This document shows, one piece after another, positions 9,149 to 17,513 of a stretch of 64,000 nt of DNA. Below the pieces are notes generated by a model. The model was not told the origin of the DNA. It ran no database searches and saw only the letters and a list, made by a program, of their open reading frames with translations. The stretch spans positions 36,213-100,212 of the forward strand of contig CAWKAN010000027.1 of NCBI GenBank assembly GCA_963847615.1, in the 5' to 3' direction. Made by a program: the position numbers and the translations under genes. This DNA comes from Palsa-883 sp963847615. Its GTDB lineage: Bacteria; Pseudomonadota; Alphaproteobacteria; Acetobacterales; Acetobacteraceae. Position 1 is the stretch's first letter, and each line of letters begins with the position of its first letter.

Positions 9149-10132
9149 GCTTGCCCTCGACCGCGGCGCGCCCGCGTTGGGCGGGGCGCGCAACGATCCG
9201 GCTGCGGCTGGTCTGCCCGGCGCTGCCTGCCGCCATCGCCGCCGGGCCGCGCGCGCGTTGCCGCCGCGGCTCTGGCCGGTCCTCACCACCGGGTCGCAGC
9301 CCCACCGGGTCGAGCCCGGTGGCAGGCTATAGTGTGGCAGACTGTTGCATGGGGTTGTTGCGGCGATTTTCACCTCTGCCATCGGCCCCCCCGGCTGGCG
9401 CATCCCGCGCAGCGGTCGCCGCCCGGCGCGCTCCGGTGATGCGACCTCAGCGCTGGCTGCATCGCCAGCAAGCAAGGCTTCCAACACGGAGGAAGCGCGG
9501 AGGGCCACGCAGGCCACGGAGAAGCAAGAAATTCGCTCATATGGCGTTGACTGTTGGACGGCCCCGTAGGGCGGAAAAGCGCAGCGCCTTCCGCCACCGC
9601 CGGGCGAGCCGCTCGCATCTGCCGACGTCCCCAACAACATATCCCGCCACCGTCCGACAGCGGAAGGCGCTGCGCTTTTCCGCCCTACGGGGCCGTCCAA
9701 CCGTCAACGCCATATGAGCCAAGAAATTTGGGCGCTGCGCGCGGTCGTCGGTTCCGGCACCGCGCGCCGCGCAGCGCTGCCTTCTCCGTGGCCTGCGTGG
9801 CCCTCCGCGCTTCCTCCGTGCCAAAATCCTTGCTGACTTGCTGGCCTGCGGACGCGGCGAACCCGCCCAGGGCCGACCGGTCGGTCAACCATCGCGGGCA
9901 GCGGGTGGGTGAACCCCGTAGCGCCACGAGGACGGCGCCAGGGCCGGGTCGCGCGGCGGCGCGGCTGCGGGAGGGCCGCCCGCGCAGCCCCTCCGTCTCA
10001 CCACCGGATCGTGGTCCGGTGGCAGGCTGTTGCATGGGGTCGTTGCGCGCGAGGCGCGGCGCGTGCCCGGCCGGTCCGGTTGCCTGGGCGGCTCCGCTCA
10101 CGCCGGCTGCGCTCACGCCGGCGCCCGCGCCG
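9149..10132. repeat. Repeat-filled intergenic region with a nested large palindrome
   Basis: No gene is seen in this stretch of almost 1 kb. It contains hairpins of the type CCACCGGG...CCCGGTGGCAGG (about 9285-9325 and 10003-10030), each followed by TGTTGCATGGGG. It also has a GGAGGAAGCGCGGAGGGCC motif at about 9489-9507 and its inverse at about 9800-9818. Between these lies the palindrome at 9535-9719. Overall this is an outer inverted repeat containing a second palindrome. Many of the apparent open frames here are just the repeat being translated. Confidence 0.8.
9535..9719. repeat. Palindrome family II, single copy (60-bp arms, 65-bp loop)
   Basis: The left arm 9535-9594 (GCTCATATGGCGTTGAC ...) and right arm 9660-9719 (... 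GTCAACGCCATATGAGC) are inverted copies with a single mismatch (one base in the GTTGACTGTTGG segment). The 65-bp loop is conserved among copies. Further copies are at 16895-17485 (three in tandem) and 21181-21364. In the 21181 copy the loop is inverted relative to this one while the arms are the same. Confidence 0.93.
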
Positions 10133-10969
10133 CTACCTGCCGTATTCCGCCGCCAACGCCGCCTCTTCCGCCTGGTCGGCCAGCATCGCCGCCTGGCCCG
10201 CCGGGCTCAGCGCCTCCAGCGGCCCGCCCGGACCCGTGTAGCTGTAGCCGAAGAACTCCCGCCGCTGCGCCAGCGTCATGTTCTCCCAGCCGGGATACGG
10301 CCGCCACAGCTTCGGGTCGGGCGTCCAGCGCCGCGCGTAGTCGTCCGGCTTGTGCTGGTAGATCCGCCGCGGCCCGGGCTGCACCGGCAGCGGCGGCTCG
10401 CCGGCTTCCTCGCGGCGCACCCGCTCGACCTCCTCGGCCAGCTCGTCGTCGGGGACCTCGTCGAGCCAGCGGATGATGGTCTCCGGCTCGGCCTCGGCCG
10501 CCCCCGGCGAGCCGCCCCGCGCCGCCTCCGCCGGCCGCGCCGGCGCGTTCTGCCAGCCCGTCGCCAGCGCCGCCGCCGTGTCCCCCCAGTCGCGCGCCGG
10601 GGCCGCCGGCTGCGCCCGCTGTTCCTGCAGCAGCCGCGCCGCGCCGGCCAGCACCCGCGCCAGCGCCGCGGCATTGGCGCGCTGGCGCAGCGCCTGCCTG
10701 GCGCCGGCGTCGGGCGCGAAGCCGAGCCGGAACGCGTCCAGCATGGCGGCGTTGGCGGCGATGATCTGCACCGCGTACAGCGCCTCGATCGGGTCGCGCG
10801 GGGCCAGCGTGGCGAGCTGGTCGAGCGCGCCCTGCACGATGGCGGTCCAGGCGGCGTCCGGGGCATCCGCGGCCGGGCGGGGCAGGGTCAGCACCATCGC
10901 CTGCAGGACGTGCGGCGGCAGCGGGTAGTCGGGTTTGTCGGCGGCGGGGGACGCGGGGCGCTGCGGCAC
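10133..10969 (-). CDS. Hypothetical protein, Ala/Pro/Glu-rich (278 aa)
   Basis: This is a soluble, GC-codon-biased protein. The N-terminal half is helical and Ala-rich (around ALYAVQIIAANAAMLDAFRLG). The middle is disordered and acidic (PDDELAEEVERVRREEAGEP). A C-terminal part contains RRIYQHKPDDYARRWTPDP and REFFGYSYTGP. There is no signal peptide or membrane segment, and no domain I can name. Its length, consistent codon usage and absence of repeats until the stop favour a real gene. It is divergent from the downstream histidine kinase and separated from it by about 360 bases. A proteome-wide comparison against Acetobacteraceae would settle conservation. Confidence 0.6.
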   Translation of the reverse strand: MPQRPASPAADKPDYPLPPHVLQAMVLTLPRPAADAPDAAWTAIVQGALDQLATLAPRDPIEALYAVQIIAANAAMLDAFRLGFAPDAGARQALRQRANAAALARVLAGAARLLQEQRAQPAAPARDWGDTAAALATGWQNAPARPAEAARGGSPGAAEAEPETIIRWLDEVPDDELAEEVERVRREEAGEPPLPVQPGPRRIYQHKPDDYARRWTPDPKLWRPYPGWENMTLAQRREFFGYSYTGPGGPLEALSPAGQAAMLADQAEEAALAAEYGR

Positions 10970-11329
10970 GGGGGCGGCTCCGGCGGTGGTACAGGACCGG
11001 GCAGCCTAGCCCAATCAGGAAAATATTCCGTTAAGACGGCGCGAGACCCCCCGCTGCGCGACAGTAACGGTCGCGCCACGACCGGCCGCCAGCACCCGCA
11101 GCGCGATCCGGCGGATCGCGCGCCACGCGCCACGGCGGCAGCGCACGACGGCGGAATACCAGGCGCGGGCACCCAAGATCGCGCCGCGCCTGTCCCATCG
11201 CAACCGAACCAATCGCCTCGCCGATCGGTCCGCACAAAAAATGGCTATCGTTCAGCGCGCTAATGGGCGATCATTCGAAACAGGTTCAGATGACCGCGCC
11301 GCGCCGGAGCATTGGCCGACCGGCAACAG
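10970..11329. other. Divergent intergenic region, 360 bp
   Basis: This lies between the hypothetical protein (minus) and the hybrid kinase (plus). There is one AT-richer patch around 11018-11036 (AATCAGGAAAATATTCCG), which could carry promoter elements for either gene. I do not see a clear -35/-10 pair, repeat or small ORF with an RBS. Confidence 0.4.
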
Positions 11330-14302
11330 ATGAGGGGGGACGTGCCCAGCATCCGTTCCTACCGTCCCGGCACCACAAGGGCGATGCTCCAGCTCACGGT
11401 CTTCCTGCTGGGGCTCAGCGGCCTGGCCGCGGGCTGGTTCACCTACCATAGCCGCGTCCGCCTGATCGACGACGCCGCGGCCGACCTCGCGCACCTCAGC
11501 CGCGTTGTCGCCGGCCAACTGAGCGAACGCATCCATCTGCTGGACCACATCATCGAGCAGAGCGGCGAAGCCTATCGCGCGCGAGCCGAGCTGGGCCAGC
11601 CGAACCAGGCCGAGATGGATGACCTGCTGGCGGCCCAGGTCGCCGACATCGGCCCGGCGATTCGCGTGCTCGGCATCGTCACCGCCGACGGGGTGACGCA
11701 ATACTCGTCGCGCGGGCTCGCGGCGAAACGTCCCTATACCGGCGACCGCGGCTATTTCCGCGAACATCGCGACGCGGGACGGCGCGTCCTGCTGTCCGGC
11801 CCGGTGCTCAGCCGTGCCGATGGCAAGCCCGCCCTCTACATCTCACGGCGCATCGACGACCGGCACGGCCGCTTCCTCGGCGTCGCCTTCGCCAATATCG
11901 ATCCGACCGTGTTCGATCGCGACCTGGCCAGGATGGGCCTGCCCGAGGGCGCCGTGGCCACCCTGCTGACCCCGGACGGCGGCGTGGTGGCAGGCTGTCC
12001 CCCGGCCACCACGCCGGCCGCGCTGACCCAGGGCGATGACCCCTCGTTTGCCATTCCCGGCGCGGTCAATCCCACCCCGCTCCATCCGGCCGGCACGCCG
12101 CCGACCGCCCCAACGGGCGTGCCAATGGGCGTGCCAATTGGCGTGCCAGCGGGGGGCGTGCCAGCGGGGGGCGTGCCAGCGGGCGGGCAATCCGCCGCGG
12201 CAGCGGAGCTGCACGGGGCGCAACTGACCTATCGCACCAGGCTGGCCGGCCTGCCGCTCAGCCTGACCGTTGCGGTGCCGGAGAGCGCCTATCTCGGCCT
12301 CTGGTACGGCGACATTCGCAGCATCGCCGCCATCACGGCGATGATCGCGGTCTGCCTGCTCCTGGTGATGGCCGGCCTGCACCGGCAATTGCGCATCAAC
12401 GATGCCCATGCCGCGGCGCTGGACCACACCAGGGACCTGCTGGAAGCCGCACAATCCCTGGCGCAGCTCGGCAACTGGCTGTGGGATGCCGGCCGGCGCA
12501 GCGTCGAGGTCTCGCAGCAATTCGTCGAAATGCTCGCCATCGCGCCCGGCGCCACCACGCGGCCGGGCGAGGTGTGGCGGGCGATCCTGCCGCCCGACCG
12601 CCCGCTGCTCCGCCAGGCCTGGCGGACACTGGTGCGCGGCGGCCCGACGCAACGCCTCGAACTCCGCGTCGTCCGCCCGGACGGCGAGGTCCGCAACGTC
12701 GCCGTCGTCGCCCAACGCGACACCGCGCGAACCGGGCCGCGGGCGGGGATCTTCGGCACCGTCCTCGACATCACGCAACGCAAGCGGGCCGAGGCGGAAC
12801 GCCGCCGCTGGGCCGATGCCTTCGAGAACGCCGCCTTCGGCATCGCCATCACCGACGCCACGCGCAACACCCAACTGACGGTGAACCCGGCCTACGCGGC
12901 GCTGCACGGCATGACGGTCGACGAACTGACCGACTTCGATGTCGCCAGGCTGCATCCGCCCGAGGCAATCCGAACCCATCTGCAGGCGATGCGCAGCGCG
13001 GACGCGACCGGTCATGTGGAATTCGACACCGACCGGATCCGCAAGGACGGCGCGCGGTTCCCGGTGCGGATCTCCCTGACGACCGTGCCGGACGAGGCCG
13101 GACGGCCGCTCTACCGCATCGCCACCGTCAGCGACATAACGGAACGCAAGAGCATCGAGCAGCAGCTCGTCCAGGCGCAGAAGATGGAGGCGATCGGCAA
13201 CCTGACCGGCGGCATCGCGCACGACTTCAACAACCTGCTGGCGATCATCGTGGTCAGCCTGGACAGCCTGGAGCCGCTGGTGCGGGACGACGAGGATGCC
13301 GCCACCCTGGTGGCCGACTGCCTCGCCGCGGCGCTCAGCGGGGCCAGCCTGACCCAGCGCCTGCTCGCCTTCGCGCGCCGCCAGGCCCTCGCGCCCGGCA
13401 TCGTATCGATCAACCACCTGGTCGACGGCATGGTCGCGCTGCTGCGCCGCTCACTGGGCGAAACGATCGTCGTCTCGCTGCAACTCGACACCGCGCTGTG
13501 GCCGACCTTCGTCGATCCGGGCCAGCTGCAGGCCAGCCTGCTCAACCTGGCGATGAACGCCCGCGACGCCATGCCCAAGGGCGGCCACCTGCAGATCGCC
13601 ACCGCCAACAAACGCATCGACGCCGACGCCGCGCAGACCCACCCCGAGCTGCAGCCCGGCGACTACGTCACGATCACCGTCAGCGATACCGGCGTCGGCA
13701 TGGCAGCCGAGGTCATGGAACACATCTTCGAACCGTTCTACACCACCAAGGAACGCGGCCGCGGCACCGGCCTCGGGCTCAGCATGGTGTTCGGCTTCCT
13801 GCGGCAATCAAACGGGCTGATCACCGTCTACAGCGCGCCCGGCAAAGGCGCCACCTTCCGCCTCTACCTGCCGCGCTCGGTCCGCCAGCCGGCTGCGACA
13901 GCGCGCCCCGATCAAGCCCCGCCAACCGCCGGCGGCAGCGAAACCATCCTCGTCGTCGAAGACAACGAGAAATTGCGCCAGACCGTCGTCCGCCAGCTCG
14001 TGTCGCTGAACTACGACGTGGTCAGCGCCGCCGACGCCGACGACGCACTGACACTGCTGCAAAACCGCCGCGTCGATGTCCTCCTCACCGACGTGGTGAT
14101 GCCCGGATCATCGGACGGCTTCGCCCTCGCGCGCGAGGTAACGGCGCGCTGGCCAGCAACCCGCATCGTGTTCACCTCCGGCTTCGCCGAAACGAAACTG
14201 AACGGCAATGCCGCCAGCCCGACACCACCGGTCCGCATCCTGACCAAACCCTACCGCCGCGACGAACTGGCCCGCATGATCCGCGACACACTCGACGGCT
14301 GA
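11330..14302 (+). CDS. Hybrid sensor histidine kinase (membrane sensor, two PAS, HisKA, HATPase, receiver)
   Basis: This is a 990-residue inner-membrane kinase. It has a transmembrane helix at about 18-39, a periplasmic Cache-like sensor, a second helix at about 328-350 and two PAS/PAC domains (roughly 370-490 and 490-610). The HisKA domain has His631 in GGIAHDFNNLL, and the ATPase N-box has Asn743 (NLAMNARDAMPKGG) with DTGVGM and GTGLGLSM. A C-terminal receiver has phospho-acceptor Asp921 (LLTDVVMPG) and Lys973. The sensor contains a Val-Pro-Gly tandem (positions about 12105-12195), probably from slipped-strand expansion. A TTG at 11312 is an alternative start. No response regulator is adjacent, so the attached receiver or a distant partner must transmit the signal. 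Ligand unknown. Confidence 0.9.
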   Translation: MRGDVPSIRSYRPGTTRAMLQLTVFLLGLSGLAAGWFTYHSRVRLIDDAAADLAHLSRVVAGQLSERIHLLDHIIEQSGEAYRARAELGQPNQAEMDDLLAAQVADIGPAIRVLGIVTADGVTQYSSRGLAAKRPYTGDRGYFREHRDAGRRVLLSGPVLSRADGKPALYISRRIDDRHGRFLGVAFANIDPTVFDRDLARMGLPEGAVATLLTPDGGVVAGCPPATTPAALTQGDDPSFAIPGAVNPTPLHPAGTPPTAPTGVPMGVPIGVPAGGVPAGGVPAGGQSAAAAELHGAQLTYRTRLAGLPLSLTVAVPESAYLGLWYGDIRSIAAITAMIAVCLLLVMAGLHRQLRINDAHAAALDHTRDLLEAAQSLAQLGNWLWDAGRRSVEVSQQFVEMLAIAPGATTRPGEVWRAILPPDRPLLRQAWRTLVRGGPTQRLELRVVRPDGEVRNVAVVAQRDTARTGPRAGIFGTVLDITQRKRAEAERRRWADAFENAAFGIAITDATRNTQLTVNPAYAALHGMTVDELTDFDVARLHPPEAIRTHLQAMRSADATGHVEFDTDRIRKDGARFPVRISLTTVPDEAGRPLYRIATVSDITERKSIEQQLVQAQKMEAIGNLTGGIAHDFNNLLAIIVVSLDSLEPLVRDDEDAATLVADCLAAALSGASLTQRLLAFARRQALAPGIVSINHLVDGMVALLRRSLGETIVVSLQLDTALWPTFVDPGQLQASLLNLAMNARDAMPKGGHLQIATANKRIDADAAQTHPELQPGDYVTITVSDTGVGMAAEVMEHIFEPFYTTKERGRGTGLGLSMVFGFLRQSNGLITVYSAPGKGATFRLYLPRSVRQPAATARPDQAPPTAGGSETILVVEDNEKLRQTVVRQLVSLNYDVVSAADADDALTLLQNRRVDVLLTDVVMPGSSDGFALAREVTARWPATRIVFTSGFAETKLNGNAASPTPPVRILTKPYRRDELARMIRDTLDG

Positions 14303-14677
14303 CCATCGTCGCCCCCCCTTGGCGCCGGGACGCGGGCTGAGGGGAGCAAGGCCGGGGCTCCGCCCCAGACCCCGCCAGGGGGCTTTGCCCCCTGGACCCC
14401 CACCAGAGGCGGAGCCTCTGGACTCCATGACTGGGAGTGTGGGGAGGGGAAGGGGGCGGGTGGGCGAGGCGAAGGGGCGCCGTCCGGCACGCCGGACGGC
14501 GCCCCTTCGCCTCGCCCACCCGCCCCCTTCCCCTCCCCACACTCCCAGTGAAGGGTTCCAAGGGCTCCGCCCTTGGCGGGGTTCCAAGGGGCAGCGCCCC
14601 TTGGTGGGGTCTGGGGCGAAGCCCCGGCCTTGCTCCCCTCAGCCGACGCCCCGGCGCCAAGGGGGGGCGATGATGGT
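14302..14677. repeat. Long-palindrome hairpin element, copy 2, inside an older inverted repeat
   Basis: The element proper is 14346-14633, with the core palindrome at 14430-14549 (59-bp arms). Outside it the flanks are themselves inverted: ACCATCGTCGCCCCCCCTT before 14321 pairs with AAGGGGGGGCGATGATGGT at 14659-14677, and both are joined to GGCGCC (14321-14326 and 14653-14658). Removing the element and one GGCGCC leaves a hairpin centred on GGCGCC between two convergent genes, i.e. a likely bidirectional terminator into which the element inserted. The right flank includes the last codons of the MFS gene. Confidence 0.9.
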
Positions 14678-15859
14678 TGCCGCCGAGACCATGCCCAGCA
14701 GGCCCGCGAGCAGGGCGACCGGGTAGCCCAGGTGGCTGACCATTGGCCCGGCGGCGCAGGTGCCGAGCACGGTGGCCAGGGCGCCGGTGGCGCTGAGCAG
14801 GCCGACCGCCGCGCCCTCGCCGATCGGTGTCAGCCGGGCGGCGAGGCCGGTGCCGGCGACGCTCAGCACCGGCCAGGCGAGCATGACCAGGCCGAAGCCG
14901 AGCAGCGCCAGTTCGGCGCGTCCGGGAAACGCCAGCGGCAGCAGCCCGCCCAGCAGGGCGAAGCCCGCCAGGCGCAGCGCCAGCGCCGCGAGGTAGAGCC
15001 GCCGATCGCCGAAGCGCTCGGCCCAGCGCCCGGCCAGCACGAACAGCGCGGTGCCCAGCAAGGCGGCGACTGCATAGGCGATGGCGCTCAGGCCGGGGTC
15101 GATGCCGAAGCTGCCGCGCATCAGCAGCGGGAAGTAGGCGAAGAACGCGGCGACCCCGAGGTTGTAGGCGAACCACGACAGCAGGAACCGCCCGAACGGC
15201 AGGCGCAGCACCTCCGGCAGCCTGCGGAGATCGGCCCAGCGCAGCCGGTGCGCCGGCTGCGGCAGCGCGCCCAGCCCGGGGCTGGCGCGCGGCCGCGCCC
15301 GTCCCGGGCCGGCCGGCAGGCCGATCCGCCCGACCGCCAGCGCCGGCAGCGTGGTCGCCGCGGCGACCCAGATGCCGAGCGCGAACTGCCCGGAGGTGAA
15401 CCCCGCCGCCAGCAGCAGCCCCGCCACCTGGCCGGCGCCGCTGAAGCCTTGCAGCCAGCCGAGCCGCGGCTCCCACTCCGGTTGCGGCACGAAGTCGATG
15501 ATGAGCAGGTTGCCGACCACCGTCACCGCGGCGGTGCCGAGGCCGACGCCGACCCCCAGCACCAGCCACGGCGCCAGGCTGGAGACCAGCGGGATGCCGG
15601 CGGTGGCCAGCCCGATCGCCGCCAGCCCGCCGAGGAACAGCGTGCGGTAGGCATGGCTGCGCTCCGCCAGGGCGCCGAGCAGCGGGGCGCCGAGCAGGCC
15701 GAGACTGTAGGCCCCCGTCACATAGGCAACAAAATCCAGCCGCTGCGAAACCTGCGCGACCAGCAGCGGCAGCAGCACCGGCAGCAGGCCGGAGGCGACC
15801 AGGCCCATGCTGGAACTCGCCAGATACCACGGCGCGACGCGCCCCTGCGCTTGGTCCAT
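14639..15859 (-). CDS. MFS transporter
   Basis: This 406-residue protein has about 12 hydrophobic segments and a basic central cytoplasmic loop (GRARPRASPGLGALPQPAHR). The fold is that of major facilitator drug/metabolite exporters. Features include the motif-A-like region GALAERSHAYR after helix 2 and repeated Gly/Ala-rich helices. The substrate cannot be told from sequence. It is convergent with the kinase gene, and its last codons (IIAPPWRRGVG) overlap the outer arm of repeat copy 2. It is a single gene, followed after about 80 bases (across strand order) by the CBS-BON gene on the same strand. Confidence 0.85.
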   Translation of the reverse strand: MDQAQGRVAPWYLASSSMGLVASGLLPVLLPLLVAQVSQRLDFVAYVTGAYSLGLLGAPLLGALAERSHAYRTLFLGGLAAIGLATAGIPLVSSLAPWLVLGVGVGLGTAAVTVVGNLLIIDFVPQPEWEPRLGWLQGFSGAGQVAGLLLAAGFTSGQFALGIWVAAATTLPALAVGRIGLPAGPGRARPRASPGLGALPQPAHRLRWADLRRLPEVLRLPFGRFLLSWFAYNLGVAAFFAYFPLLMRGSFGIDPGLSAIAYAVAALLGTALFVLAGRWAERFGDRRLYLAALALRLAGFALLGGLLPLAFPGRAELALLGFGLVMLAWPVLSVAGTGLAARLTPIGEGAAVGLLSATGALATVLGTCAAGPMVSHLGYPVALLAGLLGMVSAATIIAPPWRRGVG

Positions 15860-15937
15860 GCCCGGGTCATAGCAGCGGGCGCGGCCGAGGGGCAGCCGGC
15901 CGCGCCTCGGCGCCGGCGCGCGCCGGCGCGTGGGGAG

Positions 15938-16655
15938 CTACGGCCGGCCGGCGCTGGGCCAGTTCGGCCGATCGAGCGGGTCCGGCTCGGTCCACTGGTC
16001 CATGTGGTCCTCGACCTGGCGAACGCCGTCGGTCGATTTCGGCGGCGGCGATGCGCGCCTGGCGCTCGGCATCGGTGTCGACGTAGCCCCACAGGTGCAC
16101 GACGCCGTCGTCCACCATGACGTGGCTGTCCGGCGGATCGCCGCCCCAGGGCTGCGCGCGCAGCTCGGCCAGGATGGCATCGCGGATGCGCCGGTCGTCG
16201 ACCGCGCCGGGCCGGGCGATCCGCGCCGCCAGCGCGCGCAGCAGGTCGGCGCGGCTGACGATGCCCAGCAGCTTGCCGTCGCGCAGCACCGGCACGCGCT
16301 TGATGCTATGCGTCTCCAGCAGCGCCGCGATCTCCGCCAGCGCGGCGGTGTCGGCGACGCCGACCACCTCGGTCGTCATCACCTCCTTCGCCGTGCGGCC
16401 ATGGGTGTGCACGTAGTCGGCGGCGAGCTGGGCGGTGGAGCGGATCAGCACCCGCCAATACGACGGCCCGCGCTCGGTGCCGAGTTCGGCGCGGCGGATC
16501 AGGTCGCCCTCGCTGACGATGCCGACCAGCCGGTCGCCGTCGACGATCGGGATGGCGCTGACGGCGTGCGACAGCATCAGCCGGATCAGCTCGACGATCG
16601 GCGTGTCCGGGGTGGCGGTGATGACGCCTGGCGTCATGACGTCGATGGCCTGCAC
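15938..16655 (-). CDS. CBS-domain protein with C-terminal BON domain, frameshifted
   Basis: A GTG start at 16655 follows a strong AGGAGG RBS at 8 bases. It gives MQAIDVMTPGVITATPDTP, then two CBS domains (VSAIPIVDGDRLVGIVSEGDL and IKRVPVLRDGKLLGIVSRADL), an adenosyl-ligand sensing pair. A BON domain (VMVDDGVVHLWGYVDTDAE ... DGVRQVEDHMDQW) should follow. The frame breaks near 16031: one extra C in the minus-strand ATCGACCGACGG run. The continued family sequence ends at 15938 in the next frame, giving 238 residues when restored. Unrepaired, the frame continues as Arg/Pro/Ala nonsense to 15867. Proteins of this architecture are common as stress or ion-sensing modules; the partner is unknown. Confidence 0.85.
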
Positions 16656-17513
16656 CGTGGGGTCCTCCTGCGACGGACTGCCGAGGCAACATGCACCCGC
16701 GGCGCCGCCGCCACGTTGACGTGGGTCAATCGCCGCCGGCGAGAGCGGGAGACGTCCGCGCTGGTGCGGATTTCTCACCCGCTCGCGGGACGATGGCGAA
16801 GGGCATTGTCGCGCCAAACGGTTTTCGCGCCGCCGCCAAGGCTGGTTGTCTTCGCAAGGCGCGAAAACCGTTTGGCGCGGCAAGGACCGAGCCAGTTGGA
16901 CGGCCCGTAGGGCGGAAAAGCGCAGCGCCTTCCGCCACCGCCGGGCGAGCCGCTCGCATCTGCCGACGTCCCCAACAACATATCCCGCCACCGTCCGACA
17001 GCGGAAGGCGCTGCGCTTTTCCGCCCTACGGGGCCGTCCAACCGTCAACGCCATATGAGCCAAACCGTTTGGCGCGACAAGGACCGAGCCAGTTGGACGG
17101 CCCGTAGGGCGGAAAAGCGCAGCGCCTTCCGCCACCGCCGGGCGAGCCGCTCGCATCTGCCGACGTCCCCAACAACATATCCCGCCACCGTCCGACGGCG
17201 GAAGGCGCTGCGCTTTTCCGCCCTACGGGGCCGTCCAACCGTCAACGCCATATGAGCCAAACCGTTTGGCGCGGTAAAGACCGAGCCAGTTGGACGGCCC
17301 GTAGGGCGGAAAAGCGCAGCGCCTTCCGCCACCGCCGGGCGAGCCGCTCGCATCTGCCGACGTCCCCAACAACATATCCCGCCACCGTCCGATGGCGGAA
17401 GGCGCTGCGCTTTTCCGCCCTACGGGGCCGTCCAACAGTCAACGCCATACGAGCCAAACCGTTTGGCGCGGCAAGGACCGAGCCAGCGCCCGCGAGGGTA
17501 TGCGACGCCCGCG
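16656..17513. repeat. Nested repeat array: three 197-bp palindromic units inside a third palindrome
   Basis: The outer inverted repeat starts at about 16766 (TTCTCACCCGCTCGCGGGA) and includes inner arms CGCGCCAAACGGTTTTCGCG (about 16813-16832) and GGCGCGAAAACCGTTTGGCG (about 16858-16877). At 16895 it is interrupted. Three direct 197-bp units follow (16895-17091, 17092-17288, 17289-17485), each holding a family II palindrome plus the spacer AAACCGTTTGGCGCG. After 17485 the outer element resumes with GCGCCCGCGAGGG. A relative of the outer element without the insert is at 23520-23675. No gene is seen. aapM ends at 17514, so the array abuts its stop codon. Confidence 0.93.

Noticed and set aside
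11843..13417. Long minus-strand frame inside the histidine kinase
   Set aside because: Antisense shadow; the plus strand has all kinase motifs in one frame.
16895..17485. Regularly spaced repeats as a CRISPR array
   Set aside because: Units are 197-bp near-identical tandem copies with internal palindromes and no unique spacers; there are no cas genes.
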